DNA of 64,000 bases, taken from Morchella semilibera. Taxonomy: Eukaryota > Ascomycota > Pezizomycetes > Pezizales > Morchellaceae. The notes under the pieces were generated by a model. The model did no database searches, had not been told where the DNA came from, and saw only the letters and a program-made list of their open reading frames with translations. Location: contig CM018604.1 of the NCBI GenBank assembly GCA_009192285.1, forward strand, positions 2,852,001 to 2,916,000, given 5' to 3'. This document shows, one piece after another, positions 22,481 through 33,978 of this stretch; the stretch's first letter is position 1, and each line of letters opens with the position of its first letter. A program made the translations under genes and the position numbers.

Positions 22481-23456
22481 AATTTGGACCACAAACAAAC
22501 CTTGGGACATGGAGTAGCTGACAACAATTTATTTTAACTGTTCTGTATTAGTGTCTGAAGTGTTTTTTTCTTTTCTTTTTTTCTTTTTTTTTCTCTCTAT
22601 TTCTTTTTCTCTTTCTACGTGGATTTCAATCTCTAGATTGAAAACATGATTAATTAGGGTATGACAATCGGGGGTTTGTTTTTTGTATCAAGTATTATTT
22701 TTTTGTCGGGATCTTCGTTTGTGTCTTTTTTTGAGTTGTCGGGTTAAGTTGGGATGATAGTTGACGGGCCATGACCAGAGAGAGGAGGGGGGATGTAAAG
22801 TCGGCGTGTTAGCGGGAGCGGGGGAGAGTGGGGAAAGTCATCATACCCTATTTGTTGTGGTGCTTGCTTATATCCCAATTATCAGAGTCACCCAGGCAGG
22901 CACGACTCCTGCCTGGACGATACATTTATACATTCTTGTGGTAGCTAGTCTAGTCAATACTTTATGTGTGTATTATTCTTGGATTGTTATTTTTTACTCT
23001 TATCTTTCTATTTTTCTATTTTTTACTCTTCTTGTTTGCTTCCTTCTTTTCTTGGTATTGTTGAGGAAGTAGCACCACTCCCCCCCCTTTTTTTCACTCC
23101 TGCTCCCTCGTTTTTATGTTCAGATATATGCGGGCGGGCAGGCGGGAGGGAAGGGCCGAGGAGAAACGTAATGTGAGATGATAATGGTATTTGCGGACAG
23201 CCGTGTTTGTTGTAGTTGATTTGTGGTTGCTGCTCTGTGGAGGAATTCAAAGTGGAAAAATGGAGGCAGACAGAAATTGCCCTTCTACTACCTACTACTA
23301 CTGCTGCGATATATACGAAAGTGGATACTATGGATATGTTTCAAAGACTCCGCTTCTCCCCTCAAAAAGAGACTCCGTTAGTGGCATGTTGAATTAAATC
23401 AACCCCCCCCCCCACCCCGCCAATATCGCGGCGCACAAATAGACTACATGTATATA

Positions 23457-23486
23457 CAACCCGTCACAACCCGTCACAACCCGTCA
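23457..23486 (+). repeat. Tandem repeat, 3 x 10 bp
   Basis: Three exact copies of CAACCCGTCA followed by a C/A-rich stretch with CCTACCCAC repeats. Likely a minisatellite; no function evident. Confidence 0.85.
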
Positions 23487-23924
23487 CTCGCACCCTCATC
23501 CTCCTACCACCCACCCACCTACCCACCTACCCTTCCTTCCGCCCGCCTGCCCTCCCCCGCCCAATCAATCGCAAACCCTGCTTCTCCGTTAATAACGCCT
23601 CATCTCATTAATAATCCACCTTCACCCCCCCCGGTCTGATCAAAAAAACCGGTTCGCCAAACCCTAACCCCGTGGATTCTCCTTCCTATTTCTGCTTGCT
23701 CGGGGATATAGATATGCAGGTGGGCCCTATTGTACTTAAGGCCGGTATTGCAAGGGGATGGTGGGCCAGGGTTTAGGCAGGACGGACCGGGCGCGGTAGG
23801 GTTTGGACCTTTTGGACGCAGGTTTCTGGGTGCTTGGTGGGCTTAATTGTTCGTAGTAATGTATGGACTGAGTGAGTGGTGTGGTGCACGTGGGCGGGAG
23901 TAGAGATATGTTCCCCGCCTTGCC

Positions 23925-23948
23925 GTGCCTGTGCCTGTGCCTGTGCCT
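23925..23948 (+). repeat. Hexanucleotide tandem repeat, 4 x GTGCCT
   Basis: Four exact head-to-tail copies of GTGCCT in otherwise unique intergenic DNA. Confidence 0.85.
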
Positions 23949-24132
23949 GGCGTTCTTGTTTAGTTGTTTGGAGAGAATTGGGGAGAATTGGACGAGTCTA
24001 ATGTCATAGCATAGCTCCCGCGCTCGGGGACTGTATAGATTTATTTATTTGGTACTAAAGATACTACATGTATATACCCCTATAAACCACATGTGCTAGT
24101 AGTGCCAATATCTACATGTACCTATTAGAACA

Positions 24133-24190
24133 ATAGCTATAAGCCCTACTAGCTAGCTACATGTACCTAGCTAGTAGACCCGCAAGCTAT
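24133..24190. repeat. Large palindrome centred on TACATGTA
   Basis: A 32-nt near-perfect palindrome at 24146-24177 (arms CTACTAGCTAG / CTAGCTAGTAG around TACATGTA) is flanked by a second pair of arms, ATAGCT at 24133 and AGCTAT at 24185. It could form a cruciform or hairpin. Confidence 0.75.
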
Positions 24191-24553
24191 AGTTGTAGCT
24201 AAGGAGAGCTAAAGATCGCCCACAATATACATACTCACAATATACCTCCGACCTCACACAAGGTATGCACAAACACAATTAAGTTGATCTCTCTGTAATC
24301 AGCTCATGCCAGTGATTCCCAAACACAGCTTCGGCACGCACCAACCCGACATCGTCGACGGAGCTTTCTGCATGCTCCCCCCGCCAACCCCTCCCGGTCC
24401 CCCGAAGTCGGAGTAGCGGTGCGTTGGCGCCGCCTGCTGTACTTGTAGACTCATGATCATGACCCATGGGGCAATTAGGGGGTGGTTTTGTAGCTCATTG
24501 TAGTAGCTTCGGAGTTCCAAAATATCTCTACGGTGAATTCTGTAGCAGCTTGT

Positions 24554-24560
24554 TATAAAA
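24554..24560 (+). promoter_or_regulatory. TATA box of the pectate lyase gene
   Basis: TATAAAA lies 69 nt upstream of the start codon, with a C/A-rich leader between. Position and sequence fit a fungal core promoter. Confidence 0.5.
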
Positions 24561-24622
24561 ACCCAACGGTTAGTCCCTAGATTTCAGCTAGACACCACAG
24601 TCAGTAGATTAGTCTACCAATC

Positions 24623-26158
24623 ATGAAGCTCCTTGCCCCCCTCCTCTCTCTCGCCGCCTTCCTCCCTACCGCGCTTTCCCTAGCCGCCTTCCCCGGCGCC
24701 GAGGGCTTCGGCGCGCTCTCCACCGGCGGCCGCGGCGGCCCCGTCTACGTCGTCACCAACCTCAACGACAGCGGGACTGGTTCCCTCCGCGACGCAATCA
24801 GCGTCTCCGGCCGGACCATCGTCTTCGCCGTCGGCGGCGTCATTAATATCAGCAGCCGCCTCGTCTTCCTCAGTCGCCAGACGATCGCGGGGCAGACGGC
24901 GCCCGGCGGCGGTATCACGGTGTACGGCGACGGCGTCAGCTTCTCGAACGCCGACCATGTCATTGTACGGTACATCCGGTTCCGTATGGGGGTGGGCGGG
25001 ACGAGCGGGAAGGATGCTCTAGGTATTGCCGAGGGGCATGATATGATCTTTGACCATGTGTCGGTGAGCTGGGGACGGGACGAGAATTTTAGTATCAGCG
25101 GGAACGAGGCGATCAATATCACGATACAGAATTCGATGATTGCCATGGGGCTGCAGACCCATTCATGCGGGGGGTTGATTCAGACGGATGGCGGGGTGAG
25201 TATTATTAGGTCGCTGTATGTGGATAATCATACGCGAAATCCAAAGGTGAAGGGTGTAAATGAGGTATGGGTTTCCTTCCTCTCTGGTATGCAGAGTGCG
25301 AGGAAGGGACAGCCAAACTAACCATGGCTTTGTGAAAGTTCATTAATAATGTCGTCTACAACTGGGGCGGCGGTGGCGGCTACATCCTCGGCGACTCTGA
25401 CGGCGCATCCTGTAGGTTCCCCCCCCCAATGCCCGCACCGGGTTCCTGCACACCCCTCTGCCCGCGTACTAATCAAACCCCCAACTCCCTGTGCAGACGC
25501 CAACATCGTCAACAACCTATTCATCTCTGGGCCCTCCACGACCATCGCGCCCTTCACCCGCGGCAATCTCAACTTCCACGTCTATGCCTCCAACAATTAC
25601 CAGGACCTCAACACCGACGGCGTCCTCAACCCGACGCTAATCCCAGAGGACGAGTACACGACCGTCGACTTCGTCACCAGCCGTTACAACTACCCGACCG
25701 TCGCCACGGTACTTACGCCCACCGCCGATCTCTTCAATGCGATTGTCGCGGGTGCGGGCGCCAGCAAGGTGCGCGATAGCGTCGACGAGCGCTACATTAC
25801 GGAACTCAAGAGCTTAGGAACATTGGGCCAGATCCTCACAAATGAGAACACATCTCCGTTTTCAGGGCCGGGGACGGTTGCGGCGGGGACGGCGCCAGTA
25901 GATACTGATGGGGTGAGCGCAATCCTGCTTGCTGTTGCCAGTGTTGTTGTTTTTTCGAACCATTGGCCGCGGATAAGTACTCCTCTCTGCAAGGTGCGTG
26001 ATGTGCTGATTGTGGTGTTTTGCTATTATTTTTAGGACGGAATGCCTGATGCGTGGGAATCCGCGAATGGGCTGAACCCGGCAGTCAATGATGCTGCTGG
26101 GTACAAGTTTGGGAATGGATACACGAACATCGAGAATTATATCAACTCGCTCGTGTAA
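24623..26158 (+). CDS. Secreted pectate lyase (PL1-type beta-helix)
   Basis: Extracellular lyase that cleaves de-esterified pectin by beta-elimination. Four exons: 24623-25264, 25339-25411, 25497-25912 and 26036-26158, giving 417 residues. A signal peptide (about 1-20, MKLLAPLLSLAAFLPTALSL) is followed by AAFPGAEGFGALSTGGRGG and VVTNLNDSGTGSLRDAIS, the usual start of this bacterial-type lyase group. Core beta-helix signatures are VIVRYIRFRMGVGG, DHVSVSWGRDENFS and VDNHTRNPKVKGVNE. Exon 4 gives DTDGDGMPDAWESANGLNP, a calcium-binding DxDGDG loop, ending in YINSLV. Intron 3 (123 nt) is open in frame until a TAG in its acceptor, so a naive ORF reads through it. Related fungal proteins are known; exact substrate is uncertain. 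Confidence 0.9.
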
Positions 26159-29100
26159 GAGTTCCATCTACTCCATTGATCCAATCCATTCAGTCTAGCC
26201 GGAAGAGAAGGGGCGGAAACAGCTTGATCAACACATCGGATCCTTTCCTTTTCTTTCTTTTGTGGCTTGATTGATGAGTTGGCGGCAAACCCGGAATACA
26301 TACAACAGCGGCAGACTGTTGTGTGCTGTGTATCATCATGTAGGCTAGATAACCAGTTGTAATAAATAGAAAAAAAGAGAGGGGGAGGGGAAGGTGGGGG
26401 GGGGGGAGAGAGAGATAGGTAACGCAGGCTCATGATCACGATAAATAACTCGGAACAAAATCTTGATGTCTCAAATCAAGCCTTGACTACATAGAGTACA
26501 ATGGCTAGATCACAGCTCCTCACTCGTATGGGATATCACAAACCCGTTAGCCGACCAATAGTACTAAGTAGTGTTGACCCCGGTTCAACTAATTTCGATT
26601 GGCTATCGAATCGAATACCCAGATTTATCAATAAATCATTTCCGATATGAATCTACTCATATCTGACATATTGCAATTATAGAGTACGTAGAGTATCCCT
26701 AGGCATCATGGGGACACGAAACGTATCGCATGTTCTAGGCCATTTCCGTGTGTATGATGATGGATGATATGTATTGTTGTTGCAGTAGGAAGAATAGTAG
26801 GGACTCTAGTCTGTGGAGTAAAACATGAGATTCCGGACGAACGCATACTCCAATACAGTCCAGGCATGCACGACAGAATATCTTTACCCCGTAGGTCCAA
26901 TCCTCTGAACATTTAAGTGAAGAAACGCGTCAGCTCTCTAAATACCATCTTTACGTGCATGTAGCCATGCGGAACACTTATCTACTCTCACAGTAGAGCA
27001 TCTTCTCTCTAGCCCTCTCACTCTCACTCTTTCATATCATAAACCAACAATAGTGTTTAGAGTAGTTTACTTTCGGTCTGATCCTGACCGCCAGCACACT
27101 CCCCTTCCAGCCATCATTATTTCATACCAAGAACGTTGATCGTTGCAGCTCATGAAGATCTCCGTCATGATCAACAGGAGCGGCGTTTTAAAAATACCAT
27201 TTTAACATCTTGGCAAATCAATTTCAACGGCGGGCCCCCGAGAGCACCCCAAGTCGACGCGTATGTAATTCTCAGCCTTATTTGTCCTTGGCCGCTTGTG
27301 CTTCTGTAACATCTCGCATCCATCTATACCGAGAAAAGTGAAGGAAACCCACGAATAATATCCCCTAGTAATACGTCGTGCGGGTTTTTTTCCCAACTCT
27401 CCCGCAAAGATCAACACCATGCCGCCGTCACGAACACTTGTGAACGGGTGCCAAGCCAACCTTGCGTCGTAAGCGAAATTGGACTCTGGACAAACAAACA
27501 AAAAGAAATACGGGATCGGATCGGGACTTGTCTAGTAGCACACGATAGTAGTCGACAAGCTTAAGAGTGCCGTATTTACCGTCGCGCTTAATGGGGGAGC
27601 GTAACATTCTCTCGTCGGCTTACTATATTATGCCGGCTGGTGCTGATTTTCTCAAATATCGATGATTGCCCAAATTGCCCTTTCATGCAGCCCACATTAC
27701 AAACACGGCGTCTCGTCTCGTCTCTCCTGCGTCCCAAAAGGGGGGCCGCCAACCTCCCCGTTATTAAAAACCGCTCAAGGGGCAACCAAGGTCAAGGTTG
27801 TTTGATCAAAGGCGAGGGTTAGGGGTCCCTCAACCTCCAACCTCGAAAATGGTAAACTAAACTAAACCAGTTTTTTTGTTTGTTTACCTTCCCCATCGAT
27901 AAGGAGCACCAATCAGCGAAGTGGGGGTGGGTATGTCTGTGCCTCGGACTAGGGTAAGTCTTAAGGGAAAAAAAACCCAGGTTGGGTTGGTGGGTTATGT
28001 ATGATTGGGTGTCTCACTAGCGGCAGCGAACGTTTCCTTTCTTTTCTTTCAGTTCCAGAAACATGGGAGCTGGATATCGACTCAGCTCCGACCGACGGGG
28101 GAATTTTGCACTTTCGCCATAATAGGCAAGATTTGTATGCTTCTTGCACTGCGGTTCATTTGCAATGCAGTTGCCAGCCTTCAAGCTTTTTAGCAGGAGT
28201 AGATTCGTATGTTTTAACTGACAATGTTAAAAGGAAACCAGCAGTGGGTGTGTCGTCGACTTCTCGATCTGCGTCTTGACTCTGGTCCTATTTTGGGGCC
28301 TCTGTAGATAATCACTGGAGCCGAAACCGGGTTGCGGAAAGCAGGCTAGAACTTCAACTTAGTGCCTTTAATATCTCTTATTTTGCCCTTGATTTGACGG
28401 CTGAATGAAGATGGGGAAATACTTATTTGCTGATATGGGGCATGTATGTAGAGAGATCTAGAATCTCCGAGTAATCCCCGTCTGGCGTACATGTAGTTAC
28501 ACAGTGATAAAGTACATGTAAGCCTTTGCCCAGCAAGTGTACCGTAGAGTGGTATTACTCTACCTAGAGTACATGTACTCTACCCGTAAGCGATAGGCAT
28601 AGAGAGATGAGCAACCCACCTGAATAGAATTTCAGGTCGCCTCACGGCATGTGTGGCACCCAACCACGAGCAAGCTCGCCATCCGCCAGAGCCATTGGGC
28701 AAGCAGAAGCCTGTAACCCGTAGGGACTTCCCTGGCCATTCAAATTCAATTAGCTATCACCATACGTGGGGGTCAGGAGAGAGAGCAGCACAAGAAAGAA
28801 ACAGTTCAGAGATCCCGATGCATGAAGCCCATCCGTGATCCATAATGGCCTACCTCCCACCACCTCCATTTCCCGGTGCCGCGTGTGTTTGGCCCTACTG
28901 GTCTCCCACCAAATGTGTATCCTGGAACCCTGCCCCAGTCAGTCAGTCAGTTAGGCAGTAAAGTAAAAAAGTATCCCTTGATAAACTCTGGATTGCCCGA
29001 ACGGGACATCACCATCTTCTCATAAATACTGGCCCTTTCTTCCCCCTTCTCTGCTTCCCCTTCCCTCACCATCCTACACTCGCTTTCCAAAGTCTACACA

Positions 29101-29192
29101 GTCGTTCACCACTCTCGTTACCAAAAAACCCAAACCCACACTCACAATTACCGTTAAAACGTAAAAGGAAACCCACACAAACAATTATCACA
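26159..29192. other. 3.0-kb intergenic region
   Basis: No supported gene. The pectate lyase 3' end has G11 at 26396-26406. TACATGTA occurs at 28488, 28513 and 28570, the last inside an 18-bp perfect palindrome. A CATAAATA at about 29020 and C/T-rich DNA follow, likely the promoter of the small surface-protein gene. ORFs at 27202-27501 and 28001-28279 look accidental. Confidence 0.6.
28565..28582. repeat. 18-bp perfect palindrome with TACATGTA core
   Basis: TAGAGTACATGTACTCTA reads identically on both strands. GTAGAG/CTCTAC elements repeat on its left side from about 28544. Confidence 0.85.
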
Positions 29193-29555
29193 ATGCAGTT
29201 CAACTTCGTCGCCGTTGCCCTCGCCGCCCTTGTAGCCTCTGCTGCTGCCCAGAACGTGACCGTTACTGGCTCAAAGTACGTTTTTTTCTTCTTCTTCTCA
29301 GATATGGATATGGAGAGAAGAGAGTCTAACACATTATTTATTACAGCTCCACTAACGCTACAACCACCTCCACCCCCACCGCTGCTCCTGAGTCCGGTGC
29401 TGCCTTCAACAACGCCGTCTCTGGCGGTCTCTTGGGTGCCGTTGTCGCCGCTGGTCTCGCCTTGGTAAGAATCCACTCTCGTGCACTATTGCATTTCTAT
29501 TCTAGCCAGGAATGGACAAAAAGCTTATCATCTATCTCTGCTATAGGTCATGTAA
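29193..29555 (+). CDS. Small GPI-anchor-type surface protein
   Basis: Predicted 69-residue secreted protein from three exons: 29193-29275, 29347-29464 and 29547-29555 (last exon only GTC ATG TAA). Signal peptide MQFNFVAVALAALVASAAA, then a short Ser/Thr/Ala-rich mature region with N-glycosylation sequons NVT, NST and NAT, then a C-terminal hydrophobic stretch GGLLGAVVAAGLALVM preceded by small residues (NNAVSG), the pattern of a GPI-anchor signal. Mature peptide would be under 40 residues. Small proteins of this layout are common and often highly expressed on fungal cell walls; I recognise no named family. Canonical splice sites, an upstream CATAAATA and a downstream AATAAA at 29621 support a real gene. 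Confidence 0.8.
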
Positions 29556-32500
29556 ATCAGACCTACCAACGATCGCGGATGATTCGGGGAAGTGGGGGAT
29601 TGGCGTCTGTCTTTTTGTGAAATAAAATTCCTTCGTGTTCAATTTTAAAGGGGGTTTTTTCTTTTTATAATTCGTTTTACTACTTCTTTTTTACTGCCGG
29701 GTCCGGTTTTTTTCTTCTTAACTTTGGGATACGATACCTAGGGGGGGATGGAAGATGGGTTTAATGGTTTGATGCCGGGTGTAATACTTCTTTAGAAATA
29801 CAATGCCCTAATTACCTTATCTTTTTTTTTACAATATTGAATGCTTGAAGTTATTCCGCGATCAGCACTTTTACCCCCCCGTTCTGCATTCCATCCATCT
29901 TGCCCCTTCCTGCAGCCAACGGCCCGGATCAATCCACATCGCCTTGTTGGTCACACAACCTACTCGATGTAAGGGTGTTGGTTCTGCCAGGTATCATCCC
30001 AACCTTTATGGCGGTTGAATTATTCTCCTCCCATGTATCTAAAAATAGCTCTCGGACCCCCCTCCGCCTTCTGCAGACCAGCCGGAATGGTAATGCCCGC
30101 ATGCGTGTGTGGTGCACCCTTGACATGTGTCACGACATGCAGGTTCTCTAGCCCGTGCTATCGATTTAAAAAGGGCCCCACAGACTACTCTACACTAAAT
30201 TCTTGTACACGAGGTTGGATTCTTTGTGGGGTGGCCGATAAGGAGGCCGTTTGCGGTGTGCTCAGGCCTAGGTGTATTGTTGGTGGTGTGGGGTACGAGT
30301 TCTGGTAAAGCTACATACTGACATAGTTCTTTCTTCCAAGGTCTTGGACTGTTTTTTATTACGTTTAGGGGACTCGTGAATCTGGAACGTACTTGCTTGA
30401 GGTGAACTTGCCAGCAGCGTTACGTACGTACAATACAATACGTAGGACTACACGTAGCGTGTAAAAACTAGTGGGCATTGCAATTGCGTGTCGTCGTCGC
30501 CTGTGCTAGAGAGTGGCAATGAAAACTAAAGCAAGGGCTAGCTCAGCCATAGTGATATATAAGCTTTGCTTACCGGATTAGACTATCAAGGCCGAAATTC
30601 TTGCCATCAGCAACAAACAAAGTCTTTGCGCCGGAGTAAGAGCTTCTATCGGTGCCAAACACCCACGATAACGCGCGTGCGGTATCATAAGGAAATTAGG
30701 GTCATGTGAGATCACTCGATTCCAGCGTGAGCGACCAGGAGTCATATGGGGAAATCAGTCTCATACTATCCTGAGGTCATACTCCGAGGAGTGGGGAGAT
30801 TGAACTACCAAGCTGAGGTATTGCTGGGAATTGGCGTCATTTTCTATCACTCGAGAATCTTGTGATGGTAACGTGAGCTCGAGCCTTGAACGCGAGATAC
30901 AGCGAAGCGAGTAGAGTGAGTTGTGTCGAGTTTTTCCCGCCTCAAAGTCTGCCTCTCTAGGAGGCAGTGTTTAAGGCACATCAGCATCGTTGGGGGGTTG
31001 GGTATATCTCGAGGCACCACGAGTCATATGGCTCAAGGCGAAGTATGAAACACCTCATACTCATGGACATTTCATTTGTGGTTGAGATGTTTGTAGCTGG
31101 CGCTAGTAGTTCTACTTACTGGTATGTGATAGCTAACTTCCCCCAGGTCACACCCAACTCATAAGAAGCTAGCTATACGAAGTATGGATGTGCTATTATG
31201 GTCAAAAGTTTGCAGGCCAGCAGTTTGTCCTCGCGACACCGGCGGCATGTCCCATTTATGAACGTTGTGATGTTTGTGTAATCCACCGCTGGCCTGAGGT
31301 GTACACTCATAGCCAATTTACGGGGTGATCCTAAGACTTACGATCCTGTGTATAGCGCCGAGAGAGGCAAACTTATCAGTGACCCTCCTGGAGAATCTTC
31401 GCTGGTTTTGATGGCGGGCCTAAAAGGCTTGCCTGAACAACTATCGTGAATTGTGGGTTCATGCTAGGTCTGGAAAAATAGGGTGTTTCCTTCCAAATAA
31501 TTCTATGTAGGGTATGCATCTCAAAATGTTGCGCATACTAAGTAGCTAGTTGCAACCGGTTTTATGTAGGCCGGGATTTTATCAATTCTAGGTCTTCTGA
31601 GGCTAGTGGACAGTAACATCGACTTATGAATGAATGACGGGGACGAATCTTGGTATGGGAGATATCTTTAAAGACCTTTCTAAATCTTTAGTAACTTAGT
31701 CTCGCAGGTCTTGACTTAGTACGTAGCTCACGTTACGGATCAAACGCTAGCTACCGACTTTGAGTGGAATCCTTAATTCTTGATAGCAGATACATACTCT
31801 CTCCAAGGCGCCAAGAAGTTGACAGTTAGTTATATATAGCCAGAGCAGTCACAACTGTGGCGGTTTAATATCATACACGCATATATGATCTTTAGTATAT
31901 ATATGTATGTAGTTGCCGTGATATTCATCTACTAATGTTGGTAAACTCGGACTCTGTCTCGGAGTTGTCTCGGTCGTGTTTCAAGCCATGAAATTTCCTA
32001 AACTGGACTTTTACTTATATTTATTGAATGACGCATATATGTCCACTTTTAATATATCGATCTAGAACCATGTGTTAAAGCCTATAGAATCACGGCGAAT
32101 ACTGGGGTGTGATTACTGAGGTCTGGAGCCCGTAGGATCGGGGCTCAGTTCAATGAGACATAGGAGTGAGGAGTGGGGGGGGGGGCGCAAGTGGGTGTTA
32201 GATCGAAAATCTGCCCGTTTCATTTTTAACGGATCAATTGAGTTTTTGGGGGTGGCTAGAGGGGGAGGGTGCGCGCGTGTACCGTGTGGTCCGCAGGTTT
32301 AGATATCTTGAAAGGGTAGAAATTACATTGACTTAATAGGCCTCAAACACCCCAGAGAGCCTATATACACCAAGCATAGATACTAGCTATGATCCCTTGA
32401 ACGTGGCTATAATCAGCAGTCTAAATCTTTCAATGTTTGTCAGCTATTACTAGAAATATGTTTTTGTTCTTTGACGTTTGACAACACCTTTGAAAATCTC

Positions 32501-33978
32501 AACTCAGTGAAACGTATTCAGTCCAGTTAAAAGGTCATATTGCATGATTGTGTAATTTTCAATTTAAATAGGTAAAATCGAGGGATCGACCTGTAATTAT
32601 ATTTCAATACCGGCCTGTACGCTAGGTCACTGATGATGTACCCAATTAAAGCGTAAGAAATATATGCCTAAGGTTCGGTCGGTCAATGGGTACTAGAATG
32701 GATAGATCTTGCAAGGAAAGGGGATAGGGATATGGATTTTGTACTTAAAATATTATACTATGATAGATTAAGTACATGTACTATCCAGGGTTAGGGTTTA
32801 CATCCGTCTTAGGGAAATGTAGACTACAACGGGTTGTCAGTAGATGCAATGCTTAGACTACTGACTTAGCAGTGCGCCACATATGACTTGTCTGCACTTT
32901 TGTCTTCTTGCGCGTGCGGGAGGAAGGTTGGGCACGATAGTGGGTTATTTTTTGGCTATGGTCTGAAATGTACGCAAATATTCTCAGAAAGTATTCCCAA
33001 ATTATATATGTACGTCGGGTTACCTTAAATGGCCTTGAGCGTGGTACCTCACCAAACTCCTGGGTACATATATAACTCGCAAGGCGCTGGTCTCAAGCTT
33101 GATCCAAGCTCCCACCCACCTCCTCTCGAGGAAATAATGTGCTAGTGGTTTCTCTGAGGGTATATACGTATGATGCCTAATTTGATACGTTTTGGCTTCC
33201 GTGAATTCGCTATCATACTGGCAGAAGACCCGACGCCCCCTGGAACATTATCGAGAGTACCGGAGGCTGTAAGCAGCCTTTCCGGAATATAAGAGATTAT
33301 TGCATCTTTATCAGTGCTTTAAACCTTGGGGACCTAGTTTCTAGATAAGCTGGCTAGGTAGGATTTATGAATCTATGTTCTTTAGTTGATTGAGGTTAAG
33401 AAATTGAGGTTTTTGGTACCCCGCTTACCTTAAGAGTATGTAGCACATCAGAGGGCTAGAAGCAGAAATTGAGTAAGACCTAACCACTGGAGTAAGGGGT
33501 TAATTATCATATTTGATATTGGCCCGGAGTGCATGTGGTGCATTAATTTACCTGGCCATGAGCTATGGTTCATTTACAATTTACATGTAAAGTAGTAGTA
33601 CATGTACTTACATGTAGTATGTACATGTAGTTAGTGGTTGGTTCTGCAGAACACGTGGAAATTTCTTGTGCCCTGGGTTTCGCACACAGGCGTAGACCTC
33701 GGACTTCACCTCTGCCCACCAAACGACACCTCTCCGGATCAGCAAGGCCAACACTACCAAACGGCACTCCACCCCATCCACAACTATATCCATCCATCTC
33801 CGGTTAATACCCAACCCTTCATTCCATCTCCCCACGATCTCCCTCACTCTTTCCACTACCTTGCATCTAATTTGATTTGCATTCACATCTTCTCTTGCTT
33901 GCTGTTTTATTGCTCGATAATTTACCTCCTCTTCGTAGTTCGTGGATGAGTCCCGGTGCTCTAGATTTTTAAAAAATC
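29556..33978. other. 4.4-kb gene-free region, mostly AT-rich
   Basis: The longest gap in the window. No ORF above about 100 codons with any family feature, no inverted termini and no recognisable reverse transcriptase or transposase. Base composition shifts towards AT from about 31500 to 33500. It ends in a cluster of four TACATGTA palindromes about 350-400 nt before the clathrin start codon. Confidence 0.6.
33582..33629. promoter_or_regulatory. Cluster of four TACATGTA palindromes upstream of clathrin gene
   Basis: TACATGTA begins at 33582, 33599, 33609 and 33622, four copies within 48 nt and about 350 nt before the clathrin ATG. Could be a protein-binding array or merely part of the window-wide palindrome excess; function is not shown. 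Confidence 0.4.

Larger units (their letters stand above)
22481..24622. other. Intergenic, ArfGAP to pectate lyase
   Basis: T-rich 3' region to about 22760, then no supported gene. It contains C11 at 23403-23413, two short tandem repeats, TACATGTA at 23445, 24065, 24113 and 24158, and a strong palindrome near 24160. A TATAAAA lies 69 nt before the pectate lyase ATG. Confidence 0.65.

Noticed and set aside
25349-26035. 228-codon ORF through pectate lyase exons
   Set aside because: It reads through two introns; the spliced model restores YANIVNN and TDGDGMPDAWE.
29556-33978. Degenerate transposon in the large gap
   Set aside because: No terminal repeats, target duplications or remnants of transposase or reverse-transcriptase motifs found by eye.
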